From: Thermotogota bacterium
GTDB taxonomy: Bacteria; Thermotogota; Thermotogae; Petrotogales; Petrotogaceae
Direction: 5' to 3'
Assembly: GCA_029780115.1 (NCBI GenBank)
Contig: JAKOZG010000004.1
Span: 374,607 to 438,606 of the forward strand
DNA: 64,000 bases
Below, one piece after another: positions 25,795 to 35,411 of this stretch. Each line of letters opens with the position of its first letter. Position 1 is the stretch's first letter. The position numbers and the translations under genes are program-made. Below the pieces are notes generated by a model that was not told where the DNA came from, made no database searches, and saw only the letters and a list, made by a program, of their open reading frames with translations.

Positions 25795-26805
25795 TCAAAT
25801 GTTTTCAGCGTCTTTAAACTTTTGAGAAATATTTCTAACTTTTTGAGCCTTTTCTTCAGTGGTTATGAGAATCCCTTCTTCACTTTCAACTACCACTATG
25901 TTTGAAAGACCTATTACGCCTACCTTTTTGTCGGTTTTTACAAAGACGTTTTCTCCATCAATTATATGTACATTTTTACTGTCATCAGAGTAACCAGTCA
26001 ATTCCCTTACAGAGACCCAGTTTCCTACATCAGACCATAGAAGATCGGTCTTAATTACATAAATATTTTTAGATTTTTCCATAAGTGCATAGTCTATACT
26101 GATTTTTTTGACGTTTGGATATATCTCTTTTAAAGTATAAATGTCAAACGGATCAATGTTAATCAGCTGTTCATAGATTTCATAAGCATGATGTTCCATC
26201 TCTTTTAAGAAGACTTCTTTTTTCCAAATGAAAATTCCACTGTTCCAGAAAAAATTCCCCTTTTCTATGAATGTTTTGGCAGTTTGCTGATCTGGCTTTT
26301 CTTTAAAGGATTTAACTTTAAAAATATTGGGTTCTAATTCAGAACAAACTTCTATATATCCATAACCTGTTTCAGGGCGAGTTGGGGTTATACCAAGCGT
26401 AAATAAGCCAATATACTTAGATGCGGCTTCGATACCTTTGTTCAAAGTATCCCAAAAAGCATCTTTATTTGGAATAAAGTGATCAGCTGGTAAAATAGTG
26501 ACTATTTCATTTTCCTCCGCAACTAGTGTACCTAACATACAAGCTGGAGCAGTGTTTCTAGGAATGGGCTCTAAAATTAAATTTTTCTCATTTATTTCAG
26601 GGATTTCTTGTTTTGTCAACTCGTAGTAGTTTTCTGAAGTGACAATATATATATCAGCTGGGTTCATTTTGTCCAGTAACCTTTCATAAGTTTCTCTTAT
26701 TAGACTTTTATCTGAAAAGAGCTTTAGGAATTGTTTTGGTTTTTTTGAATTTGAAAGAGGCCAAAATCTTTCTCCCGACCCTCCGGCTAGAATTACAGCT
26801 TTCAC
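25795..26805 (-). CDS. Mannose-1-phosphate guanylyltransferase
   Basis: The 336-residue enzyme makes GDP-mannose from GTP and mannose-1-phosphate. It has the signature LAGGSGERFWPLSNSKKPKQFL at the N terminus, ILPADH near 100, FKEKP near 170 and NSGIFIW near 190. It is the single-domain GMP type without the isomerase domain of bifunctional ManC. The product feeds mannose-containing glycans or solutes such as mannosylglycerate. The stop is only 12 bases from the rpmE promoter, so the two units are closely packed. No partner genes are adjacent. Confidence 0.93.
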   Translation of the reverse strand: MKAVILAGGSGERFWPLSNSKKPKQFLKLFSDKSLIRETYERLLDKMNPADIYIVTSENYYELTKQEIPEINEKNLILEPIPRNTAPACMLGTLVAEENEIVTILPADHFIPNKDAFWDTLNKGIEAASKYIGLFTLGITPTRPETGYGYIEVCSELEPNIFKVKSFKEKPDQQTAKTFIEKGNFFWNSGIFIWKKEVFLKEMEHHAYEIYEQLINIDPFDIYTLKEIYPNVKKISIDYALMEKSKNIYVIKTDLLWSDVGNWVSVRELTGYSDDSKNVHIIDGENVFVKTDKKVGVIGLSNIVVVESEEGILITTEEKAQKVRNISQKFKDAENI

Positions 26806-26881
26806 ATCGAATCCTCCCCTATATTTAACGAGCCTGTGATGAAAAAAGACTTGCCATGTAACTCGTAAATGAATCCAATTT

Positions 26882-28051
26882 TTATTCGAAAGTTCCTCTT
26901 GTTATTATTTTACCATCTTTCTTCATTAATTTTCCTTTTGCTATAACACTTTTGATGTTTAAGGAGTTTTTATCTAAAATAACTAGATCAGCATCATACC
27001 CTTCTTTTATTCTTCCTTTGGTTTCTAGTTTTAAAAAAGTAGCAGGATTAGACGTGACCACTTTTAATGCAATTTCCATAGGAATTTGCTCAACTAGGAT
27101 AGAATCTTTGACTTCTTGATATAGTGTATTTACATTTGCTACTGTAAGTCCAAGGTAATTCCCTTTTTCATCAAAATGAGGCATACTGCCTTGTCCATCT
27201 GAGGAAAATGAAATATTTTCCAAGTTAACACCTTCATCCATTAGCACTTTTAGAGCTTTTGAAGGTTTTGAAATATCATTTTCGTCTAAATTATTAGAAG
27301 AACTAGTAGTGAAATCTATTCTTCCTCCTAAATTAATAAATTCCTTACATGCCTTTATTGATTCCTCATCTTTATTCATGTGAGTTGGTAAAAATTGTGT
27401 TATAGGTAAGTCAGAATTGTTAATCACATCTAAAAGGGGTTGGATAAGCTTTTTTCCTTTTCCCACATGCACATTTACAATACCTGCTTTTTTTGATAAA
27501 ATTCCTCCTACTCTGGCATCTGCAGTGATTCTTATAAGTTCTTCGAGGGTAGGTTGAGAACCTCGATGATCAGATATGGCAACTTCTCCAACACCTATTA
27601 TTTCTTCTATAAAAACTATATCGTCAATTATTCTATTTGTTAAAGTTTTTAATGGCAGATGATATGAACCAGTGTATGTATAACAACTTATACCTTCATC
27701 TTTTAAAGCTTTTGCTTTGGCAATTAAATTTGACATAGTTCTTGTAGCGTTGTCTGTTCCAAGTATTCCTACGAGTGAGGTTATTCCTGCTTTTACTATT
27801 GAGGAAAGAGTTATTTCTGGTGTTCGAGTTTTGTAGCCACCCTCTCCTCCACCTCCGATGATATGGACATGCGAATCAATAAATCCAGGCACTAGATAGT
27901 CCCCCTCAAGGTCTAAAATTTTTACATTTAATTGTGGATGAGTAGTTATAGAGTCAGTTATATATAAAATTTTTTCTGCTCCAATTATTAAATCCTTTTT
28001 ACCTAGATATTCTGGTGAATATACCTCCGCGTTTTTTATTATCGTTAACAA
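26882..28051 (-). CDS. iadA: Isoaspartyl dipeptidase (beta-aspartyl peptidase)
   Basis: The 389-residue amidohydrolase has the metal-binding HVHIIGGGGEGG motif, a conserved EVAISDHR region, HVGKG and SSDGQGSMP near the end of the barrel, all typical of IadA. It cleaves isoaspartyl dipeptides that arise from protein damage, a relevant repair task at high temperature. I place the start at TTG 28049-28051, six bases after GAGGTG; a GTG three codons earlier overlaps that site. It lies about 50 bases after the ABC exporter pair. Confidence 0.92.
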   Translation of the reverse strand: MLTIIKNAEVYSPEYLGKKDLIIGAEKILYITDSITTHPQLNVKILDLEGDYLVPGFIDSHVHIIGGGGEGGYKTRTPEITLSSIVKAGITSLVGILGTDNATRTMSNLIAKAKALKDEGISCYTYTGSYHLPLKTLTNRIIDDIVFIEEIIGVGEVAISDHRGSQPTLEELIRITADARVGGILSKKAGIVNVHVGKGKKLIQPLLDVINNSDLPITQFLPTHMNKDEESIKACKEFINLGGRIDFTTSSSNNLDENDISKPSKALKVLMDEGVNLENISFSSDGQGSMPHFDEKGNYLGLTVANVNTLYQEVKDSILVEQIPMEIALKVVTSNPATFLKLETKGRIKEGYDADLVILDKNSLNIKSVIAKGKLMKKDGKIITRGTFE

Positions 28052-28105
28052 ATAAGCCACCTCTTTTTAGGTTATTTTTTCAAACCTTAGATATTGACAA
28101 TTTCT

Positions 28106-30043
28106 TTAGGTTTTTTCAAACTGCAATTTGTATAACTCATAGTAAATGCCTCGTTTGCTCATGAGTTCTTCGTGAGTACCTTCTTCAGCAATTAAACCAT
28201 CGTGGACAACAATTATTCGGTTAGAACTTTTTACTGTAGATAATCTATGAGCTATTGATATGATAGTTGATTTTTCAGAGATCTTATTCAAAGCCTGTTG
28301 TATTAGGTATTCAGTTTCAACGTCGACATTTGCCGTAGCTTCATCAAGAACTATTATTTTTGCATCGTATAAGACAGCTCTTGTTAGAGCTACAAGTTGT
28401 CTTTCTCCAGCAGATAAACTTGCACCTCTTTCTGTAATGACAGTGTAATAGTTATTAGGGAATTTATTGATTATCTGATCGGCATAAACAAATTTAGCTA
28501 CACGTTCAACCTCTTCTTCGCTGATGTCTGGATTAAATAATCTTATGTTATCTAAAATCGTTCCTGAAAATAGGTACACATCCTGGGGAACAACAGCAAT
28601 TTTTTTGCGAAGCATATTTAAATCGTAATCATATAATTCTTTATCATCTATGAGTATTCTTCCTTCTTGATATTTATATAGACCGCTTATCAATTTAATG
28701 ATGGTTGTTTTTCCAGAACCTGTTTCTCCAACTATGGCAACTCTTTCATTAGGCTCAATTTTAAAGCTGACACCTTTTAGAACTTCAATGTTTCCATCAT
28801 ATGAAAATTTCACATCATCAAATTCTATTTTTCCTTTTTCAATAGTTGTATATAGCCCTTTTCCAAGATCTTCTAGCTTTTGCTCAAAAATTTTGAATAT
28901 TTTCCCCGCAGATGCAAACGCATCTTCCATTATGTCAAATTTTTCTGCTATATCAAAAATAGGTCTAAAAAACATATCTATATAAGCGGTGAAAGCATAA
29001 ATCGTACCAAAAGTTGTTGCATCTTGAGTGATCTGTTTGGCTCCTATCCACAAGATTAAACTTAAAGTTAGATAATAAAGCAGATTCATCAAAGGTCTGA
29101 AAATAGCGAAAACATACATTTGTTGAATATTTGCTTCATATAATTTTGAACTCATATATTTAAATTCATCTTCTTTTCTTTCTTCTTGGTTAAAAAGCCT
29201 GGTTACCGTGCTTCCAGATAGATTTTCTGCCAAATAAGAATTTAAAGCTGATACCCTAGTTCTCACTTTATTGTAAGCTTTTCTATCAAATGTTCTAAAC
29301 AAAAAGGTTGCAAATACTATGATAGGAAGCATAATAAAGGTATAGAGGCTTAATTGTACATCTAATAGTAGCATAAGTGCAATTACCCCAATTAAAATAG
29401 CAACATCTTTTAATAAGCTTGTGATAACGTCACTGAAGAAATTTGATAGATTTTGTGTATCGTGTACAACTCTCGTTGTAATTTTTCCAGGGGTATTTTT
29501 TTCAAAATAACTGTATTCAACTCTTAATAAATGCTTATAAAGGTCATTTCTTAAATTATACACTACATTTTGGCCAACAACATTTGAAAAATATAATTGA
29601 CCATAGTTTATCAAAAATTGAGCGAATAATAAGAAAACGAAGAAGATACTAAAATTTTTTATATGTTTAATAGAAGTATCGAAGTATGAAGAATAAGTTT
29701 CACTAGGAACTTCTATTGTTTCACCGGCTTTTTTATTTATCATATAATAGTTATTGTCTATTTTTTTTAGTGTGTATGAACCGTTAGTATTTTGGACAAA
29801 AGTGGGCGGATTGGTAGTTTCAAGATTAAAATGATATTCGACATTTATGACGTTATCTATGCCATACTTAATTACATATGGTAGCCCTAATTCAATCAGC
29901 GTAGCAATTGCCAAAGCTACAAGGGTCAAAATTATCAAAGACTTGTATTTTTTTATGTATTTCCATAGTCTAAGAACTGTTTTAAAATCACCTTCGATCT
30001 TTTCTTTTTCTTCCAAAAAAATTTCTTCATGAATTGAAGCCAT
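28106..30043 (-). CDS. ABC exporter half-transporter with consensus catalytic residue (TM288-like)
   Basis: This 645-residue protein has an N-terminal six-helix domain and a C-terminal nucleotide-binding domain. It has Walker A GETGSGKTT, Walker B IIVLDEATANVD with the catalytic glutamate, and AHR. Its signature is LSAGERQ instead of LSGGQ. Between the first two helices there is an extra extracytoplasmic segment of about 65 residues (roughly 68-130). The gene starts seven bases after its partner at 30051. The pair matches heterodimeric exporters such as TM287/TM288, where one ATP site is degenerate. The substrate could be a drug or a lipid. Confidence 0.93.
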   Translation of the reverse strand: MASIHEEIFLEEKEKIEGDFKTVLRLWKYIKKYKSLIILTLVALAIATLIELGLPYVIKYGIDNVINVEYHFNLETTNPPTFVQNTNGSYTLKKIDNNYYMINKKAGETIEVPSETYSSYFDTSIKHIKNFSIFFVFLLFAQFLINYGQLYFSNVVGQNVVYNLRNDLYKHLLRVEYSYFEKNTPGKITTRVVHDTQNLSNFFSDVITSLLKDVAILIGVIALMLLLDVQLSLYTFIMLPIIVFATFLFRTFDRKAYNKVRTRVSALNSYLAENLSGSTVTRLFNQEERKEDEFKYMSSKLYEANIQQMYVFAIFRPLMNLLYYLTLSLILWIGAKQITQDATTFGTIYAFTAYIDMFFRPIFDIAEKFDIMEDAFASAGKIFKIFEQKLEDLGKGLYTTIEKGKIEFDDVKFSYDGNIEVLKGVSFKIEPNERVAIVGETGSGKTTIIKLISGLYKYQEGRILIDDKELYDYDLNMLRKKIAVVPQDVYLFSGTILDNIRLFNPDISEEEVERVAKFVYADQIINKFPNNYYTVITERGASLSAGERQLVALTRAVLYDAKIIVLDEATANVDVETEYLIQQALNKISEKSTIISIAHRLSTVKSSNRIIVVHDGLIAEEGTHEELMSKRGIYYELYKLQFEKT

Positions 30044-30050
30044 TCTTCAA

Positions 30051-31787
30051 TCAATCCTCCACTTTTTTCTCTATTAGTTGTTTTATATACATTGAATAGT
30101 ATATGCCCTCTTTGACGATTAATTCGTCGTGGTTTCCTTCTTCAACTATTTCTCCATCGTCAAAAACAAAGATTTTATCTGCATCTTTTACAGCTTTTAG
30201 TCTGTGAGAAATTATGACTATAGTTTTACCTATCGTTTCGCTTCTTAATGTATTTATGATCTCTTCTTCTGTTTCAGTGTCAACCGCTGATAGACAATCG
30301 TCAAGGATGATCATTTTGGCGTCTTTTGCCAAAGCTCTAGCTATTGTAACTCTCTGCCGTTGACCCCCTGATAATGTCGCTCCTCTTACTCCAACTACGG
30401 CCTCGTAACCCTTTTCTAAACTCATTATATCTTCGTGAACATGAGCTAATTTTGCATATTCCTCAGCATATGGTTCTAGCTTTTCATCAGAAAAAGCTAT
30501 ATTTTCTCTAACAGTCATGGAAAATAAGAAACTTTCTTGAGGAACGTAGGAAACATTTTCTCTTATAAACCTTCCATTTACATCGTTGATATCTCTTCCA
30601 TCAACGAAAATAGTGTTACGTTCTACAGGGTACAATTTAACTAGTAATTTTGCCAGCGTCGATTTTCCGGATCCTATCCTTCCAACGAATGCCACCATTT
30701 GTCCGGGTTCAATATTCATGTTAACATTTTTTAAAACTAATCTTTCTGTACCTGGATAAGCAAAATTCAGATTTTTGATCTCGTATCTCCCTTGAAAATC
30801 ATATTTTTCGTAAGGAGGTTCTACTACAGAATTTGGTTGATTTAAGACTTCGTTTACTCTCTTTAAAGATGCCTTAGCTCTTGCAAGTAAGTTGACAAAA
30901 TCTCCAAAAGCCATCATTGGCCATACCATCATCCCAATATACTGATGAGTCATTATGAAATCTCCTAGTGTAATTTGATTATTAATCACCATTGGACCAC
31001 CAACATTAAAAATAATTATTGTTGAAAGCTGACCGACCAACATAGCTAATGGATACATCAAGCCAGAAACCTTTATTAATTTAAGAAAAGAATTATAGTA
31101 TTCCTTAGCCTTCTTAGCAAATATGTTTTCCATAATTTCATGGTTTGCATACAGTTTTATAACATCTATACCCCCGATGTCTTCTTCTGTAATATTAGAT
31201 AATTCAGAAGTTTTTTTCTGAAGATCCATAGCTCTCTTTTGAATCATTCTTCCAAATATTAGAGAGATAACTGCTATAGAAGGTAAAGGTGTGATTGCAA
31301 TTAAAGTCAATCGCCAATCAACGAAACTACCCATAGCTAATATTGTAAGTGAAGTCATAAAAACTGCATCAACAATCATTATTATGGAATTACCCATTAA
31401 ACGCCTGAGTAAGTATACATCAGATGTAAATCTTGTCATTAAATCTCCAGTACGCCATTTATCAAAAAAGTCTTGATCTAAATGAATTATATGTTGAAAC
31501 ATATTATTTAGAAGTTGGAATTCAAAAAGTCTAGCTGCACCGTTAATTGTAATACGCCAAAATATACGACCTATGGCCATGCCTATTGCTAGCATTAGTA
31601 TTCCAATTATTAAAGATTTTACATACATCATATCTGGAACGGCTAAACCTAGTGCATCAATAATATTTCCAATTTGTCTAGGTATAAATATTTGAATTAC
31701 ATCAACAGTGATAAGAAAAGCTACACCAATGAAATATCTCCACCAATATTTTTTAAAAAATTCCTTTATCAAGATTTCACCATCCAT
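30051..31787 (-). CDS. ABC exporter half-transporter with degenerate Walker B (TM287-like)
   Basis: The 578-residue partner has six membrane helices and a nucleotide-binding domain with Walker A GRIGSGKST and a normal signature LSGGQRQR. Its Walker B IILDDCLSAVD has aspartate where the catalytic glutamate should be. Combined with the altered signature of the other subunit, this makes one non-hydrolysing site, as in TM287/TM288. The ATG at 31787 has no ribosome site; a TTG five codons later (31770-31772) follows GGTGA and may be the true start. It is divergent from the MBL-fold gene. Confidence 0.93.
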   Translation of the reverse strand: MDGEILIKEFFKKYWWRYFIGVAFLITVDVIQIFIPRQIGNIIDALGLAVPDMMYVKSLIIGILMLAIGMAIGRIFWRITINGAARLFEFQLLNNMFQHIIHLDQDFFDKWRTGDLMTRFTSDVYLLRRLMGNSIIMIVDAVFMTSLTILAMGSFVDWRLTLIAITPLPSIAVISLIFGRMIQKRAMDLQKKTSELSNITEEDIGGIDVIKLYANHEIMENIFAKKAKEYYNSFLKLIKVSGLMYPLAMLVGQLSTIIIFNVGGPMVINNQITLGDFIMTHQYIGMMVWPMMAFGDFVNLLARAKASLKRVNEVLNQPNSVVEPPYEKYDFQGRYEIKNLNFAYPGTERLVLKNVNMNIEPGQMVAFVGRIGSGKSTLAKLLVKLYPVERNTIFVDGRDINDVNGRFIRENVSYVPQESFLFSMTVRENIAFSDEKLEPYAEEYAKLAHVHEDIMSLEKGYEAVVGVRGATLSGGQRQRVTIARALAKDAKMIILDDCLSAVDTETEEEIINTLRSETIGKTIVIISHRLKAVKDADKIFVFDDGEIVEEGNHDELIVKEGIYYSMYIKQLIEKKVED

Positions 31788-31927
31788 ATTTTAAAAAATT
31801 TTAGTTTATATTCCTTACTTTTATTATATCATCGAGAAAGTGGGAATAAGAATAATTTTTGCAAAAAATATGTTATGATAATATTAATTATATTGTTTTC
31901 GAAGAAGATAAAATTAGGGTGATAAAA

Positions 31928-32656
31928 ATGTTAGAAAATTATGAAGGTGTTTATTACTTTTGGTTCGAAAATGGAGCGAGTAGTGTAGTGTTTTTAGAGT
32001 GCAGCGACGGTTTAATAGCGTTTGATAGTTCTCTTTATCCTCAAAAATTTGAAGAAATGACTAATCTACTTGAGCAAAAGACTTCTAAGAAATTAAAAAA
32101 GGTTTTTTTTACACATTTTCATCCGGATCACACTTTCGGTAGTATTTTCAGCGATATGAAAGTAGATATCTTTATGAGTAAAACCACCTTTGACTTACTG
32201 ACTTCTATGGATAAAGTTTTTTTGATGGATATATCTAAAATGGCGGAATTTAATTTTAATAATCTAAAGGAAGCTTTAAACCAAAAAAATATTTTTATCT
32301 TCGAAAAATCGTTTTTTATGATTTTTCAAGATAATGTGATAGCCGCTGAGGTAGTCGGAGGTCACACCCCTGACTCCACAATTTATACCTTGAAACCGCG
32401 AGATTATTTAATAACAGGTGATCTCGTATTTTCAAGAGTACATGCTGAAATATTGAATTCAGATGTTGAAGAATGGATTGATATACTTCAGAAGATGAAA
32501 AATTTGAAGTTAAAAAGGATTTTTCCAGGGCATGGAAAAACCGGCTCAAAAAGTCTTATACTTGAGCAAGTTAAATATTTAAACGATAAAAAAAAGGAAC
32601 TGCCTTTGGAAGAAAAATATAAAGGATACGCTTTAACTGAGTTAGCATCACTTTAA
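31928..32656 (+). CDS. MBL-fold metallohydrolase
   Basis: The 242-residue protein starts at the ATG at 31928 behind AGGGTGAT; an upstream frame to 31859 lacks a site. It shows the metallo-beta-lactamase motifs HFHPDHTFG, GGHTPDS, TGDLVF and PGHGKTG in order, giving a two-metal site. Members include thioesterases, lactonases and glyoxalase II-type enzymes. The substrate cannot be told. It is divergent from the ABC exporter and its last nine bases overlap the end of fliY on the other strand. Confidence 0.88.
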   Translation: MLENYEGVYYFWFENGASSVVFLECSDGLIAFDSSLYPQKFEEMTNLLEQKTSKKLKKVFFTHFHPDHTFGSIFSDMKVDIFMSKTTFDLLTSMDKVFLMDISKMAEFNFNNLKEALNQKNIFIFEKSFFMIFQDNVIAAEVVGGHTPDSTIYTLKPRDYLITGDLVFSRVHAEILNSDVEEWIDILQKMKNLKLKRIFPGHGKTGSKSLILEQVKYLNDKKKELPLEEKYKGYALTELASL

Positions 32657-33757
32657 AGTTTTTATCCTTTCTCTTAAGGAAACAATCTCAGTTACTCGTA
32701 TTCCAAAGTTTTCATCTATAACTACAACTTCTCCTCTTGCAATGAGTCTATCGTTTGCATATATGTCTAAAGGTTCTCCGGCTAATTTGTTTAGCTGTAT
32801 TAAAGAACCTTCGTGTAAATCTAAAATCTCTCTAAGTGTCATTCGCACCGATCCTAACTCAACTTTTATTTCTAAAGGTACATCCATCAATAATTCGAGC
32901 TTTGAAAAATCGACACCTTCAGGAAGAGGTTGTTCCTTTTTCTCAAATTCTCCAAATTCTACCGGCCGAACTTTAACAGTTCCTTCCTTGATTACACTTG
33001 TGGCTTTTCCTTTTTCATCGTTAAAGTAATTTGTATTTATTACAGATTCTTTCTTTTCAGGCATTTTTTTCTTATCTACCTTGCTTATACCATATATTTC
33101 TTCCATCCTCATTTTAATCGTGTTTGCAAACTTAAGAGGTATAAATTGCCAGAAAACAGTTTCGGCAATACCTGATATTTTTACTTTGTATTTTATTGAG
33201 ATAACGTAGGCTTCCTTGTCAGTTTCTATAGGAGGAAATTCTACGTTAGGATCTGAGAAATCAAGAAGTTCAGTCTTTGGGGGAGAAATTTCTATTGTTG
33301 TTTTTAGAAAATCGGATAAGGCAGTAGCAGCGGTTCCCATCATTTGGTTCATGGCTTCAGCTACAGCACTCAAACTAATTTCATCGATTTCTTCCATGGT
33401 TTCGTATGGATCTTTGCCAAGCATTAGATTAGCTATAATATTCGTCAGATTGGCGGGTAAAACAAGCGTGTTCATACCATATAATCCTTTTTTATATTCA
33501 ACAGTTGCAACAACGTGTTCACCTTTAAAATTTGTCTTTATATTTTTGAATTTTACTATACTAGTTTCTGGGTATTCTATCTCTATTTTTCTTCGTAATA
33601 GAGTAGACAAGGTTGTTGTACCCGATCCCATGGTTATATTTGCAATTTCTCCCATTATATCTAAAATTTGATCCAAATTTTCTTCCTCTGAACTTTTTGT
33701 GTTTTTTAATAATTTATCTAATTCTTTCTGACTCAAAAATTCGTTGTTATTTAGCAC
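32648..33757 (-). CDS. fliY: Flagellar motor switch phosphatase FliY (CheC-FliN fusion)
   Basis: The 369-residue protein starts with GTG behind GGAGATG. The N-terminal CheC-like half has two phosphatase motifs, EIANITMGSG (about 37-46) and EAMNQMMGTA (about 131-140), each followed by a conserved proline. The C-terminal 75 residues form a FliN-type SpoA domain (VPLEIKVELGSVRMTLREIL). It dephosphorylates CheY-P and forms part of the motor switch ring. It is the last gene of the flagellar operon and overlaps fliM by 11 bases. Confidence 0.94.
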   Translation of the reverse strand: MLNNNEFLSQKELDKLLKNTKSSEEENLDQILDIMGEIANITMGSGTTTLSTLLRRKIEIEYPETSIVKFKNIKTNFKGEHVVATVEYKKGLYGMNTLVLPANLTNIIANLMLGKDPYETMEEIDEISLSAVAEAMNQMMGTAATALSDFLKTTIEISPPKTELLDFSDPNVEFPPIETDKEAYVISIKYKVKISGIAETVFWQFIPLKFANTIKMRMEEIYGISKVDKKKMPEKKESVINTNYFNDEKGKATSVIKEGTVKVRPVEFGEFEKKEQPLPEGVDFSKLELLMDVPLEIKVELGSVRMTLREILDLHEGSLIQLNKLAGEPLDIYANDRLIARGEVVVIDENFGIRVTEIVSLRERIKTLK

Positions 33758-34832
33758 TTTTATTCATCTCCTTCTCTGATTGTTGGGTTGGAAGAGTTTT
33801 TTGCTTTGAAATATATTCTTGAATACTTTTCTCAACAAGGATTTTTTCTAATAATTCTTTGTCTTTCTTTACAATTTTTACTCCATGAAATCCTTTTATT
33901 TTACCAATTTGAGCTTTAAAAACCTTTGTCCCTTCTATCTCTAGTTCTATAGGTTCATCATAAAAGGAATCTAATCTAATAACATCTCCTACTTCTAAAT
34001 CTAAAACATCTTGTAAATGTACAGTGGTTCTGCCAAGAATAGCAGACATTTTTAGTTTTGAAAGTAGTAAAGTTCTTTTTAAAAAGTCTTTTGATTCCTG
34101 AGAATATTTATAAGTCCTTGCCCACATTCGAGTTGAAAGCTTATCATTAAGTGGTTCTAGAGTAGAGGAAGGATAGCAAAGATTAACAAAACCTTGTATG
34201 TCTCTTATTGTAACTGATAAGGTAACAAGAATAGCCATTTCATTTGAAGGAGCTATTTGTACAAACTGTGGATTAGTTTCTAAATTTTCTAAAACTGCTT
34301 CAAACTCTTCAACATTTGCCCAAGATCTCGAAAGTAATCTTAGTATAACCGCACATTCTTTTCTAAAAATATTCATTTCTAGCTCTGTAGGAGTTCTTAT
34401 TTCCTCTAAAGTTGAGCCACTTCCTCCTAAAAGCCTATCAATAATAACGTATCCAATGTCTAAGCCCATCTGGTAAATAGCACTACCGCTAAATATATCC
34501 GATGAAAATATCACCATCAAAGTAGGGGCATTAAGAGATTTTTGAAATTCTGAAAATGTTATTTGATCAATACTGGCATATTTTATATCAACAAAAGTTC
34601 TGCATCTACCCGATAAGTAGGTGGAAAGCTCTCGAGCAAAGTTTTCATGAACTAACTGAAGAGTTCTTAGTTGTTCACGAGAAAATTTCATGGGTCTTCT
34701 GAAATCATATTCTCTAATTTTCTTCTCTTCTTTTTTGAATTCTTCGAATATTTTTTCTGGGGATTCTCCCAAAGCCATAGATCTTAAAATATTGTCTATT
34801 TCTTCCTGAGTTAGCATTTCATCTTCAGGCAT
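33747..34832 (-). CDS. fliM: Flagellar motor switch protein FliM
   Basis: The 361-residue protein has the CheY-binding N-terminal motif (MLTQEEIDNIL, about 5-15), then a CheC-like middle domain that has lost the phosphatase residues, and a C-terminal SpoA domain (about 275-340). It links FliG to FliY in the C-ring. The tail after residue 340 is rich in K, Q and E. The start ATG follows AGAGGTG. It overlaps fliY by 11 bases and starts 17 bases after fliL. Confidence 0.95.
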   Translation of the reverse strand: MPEDEMLTQEEIDNILRSMALGESPEKIFEEFKKEEKKIREYDFRRPMKFSREQLRTLQLVHENFARELSTYLSGRCRTFVDIKYASIDQITFSEFQKSLNAPTLMVIFSSDIFSGSAIYQMGLDIGYVIIDRLLGGSGSTLEEIRTPTELEMNIFRKECAVILRLLSRSWANVEEFEAVLENLETNPQFVQIAPSNEMAILVTLSVTIRDIQGFVNLCYPSSTLEPLNDKLSTRMWARTYKYSQESKDFLKRTLLLSKLKMSAILGRTTVHLQDVLDLEVGDVIRLDSFYDEPIELEIEGTKVFKAQIGKIKGFHGVKIVKKDKELLEKILVEKSIQEYISKQKTLPTQQSEKEMNKSAK

Positions 34833-34849
34833 TTTGACACCTCTTTTTT

Positions 34850-35377
34850 CTAAGTTGCGTTTGTTATAGTCATAATGATTAGAGTGACTTTTATTACTCC
34901 TAGTTGTTCTCGTTCTCCGGTGAATCCTATAATTTCATTTACAGAATTTATTATTTGTTTTTTAGTTAATTCTATACCAGAAGGAGTAGAAAGTTCAGTT
35001 CTTGTTTTGTTTAAAAAGATCATTCTTATTGCTTCTAAAATTTCTAATCTATAAGCATTTATAGCATCTCTCGCTTCACTACTTCCGACATCTAGTTGAA
35101 GGGAATCAATTACGGCAATATCGTATCCACCTTTAAGCATTACAGGATATCTGGAACCTTCTTGTAGTAAAACCACTCTTAAAGGTATTTTAGAAGTATA
35201 TTGAACAGAACTTTTTGTACTTTCTGCAATATTTCTGGAAAGTATTTTAACAATAAAAAAAGAAGTAATACCGGAAATTGCTAAAGCTACAACAATAACG
35301 ATAATTAACGTTGTTAGAAAACTGGGTTGATTTTTTTTCTTTGTCGTTTCTGGGGCTTCATCCATTTCTCGAGGCAA
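34850..35377 (-). CDS. fliL: Flagellar basal body-associated protein FliL
   Basis: The 175-residue protein starts with TTG behind GGAGGG. It has a short cytoplasmic tail, one membrane helix (about 19-46) and a periplasmic FliL domain with RVVLLQEGSRYPVMLKG and the stretch SSEARDAINAYRLEI. FliL surrounds the stator and supports torque. The position between motB and fliM is the standard one. Length is normal. Confidence 0.92.
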   Translation of the reverse strand: MPREMDEAPETTKKKNQPSFLTTLIIVIVVALAISGITSFFIVKILSRNIAESTKSSVQYTSKIPLRVVLLQEGSRYPVMLKGGYDIAVIDSLQLDVGSSEARDAINAYRLEILEAIRMIFLNKTRTELSTPSGIELTKKQIINSVNEIIGFTGEREQLGVIKVTLIIMTITNAT

Positions 35378-35411
35378 TTAGAATCCCTCCAAAATATAAA
35401 AATTAAAATTA

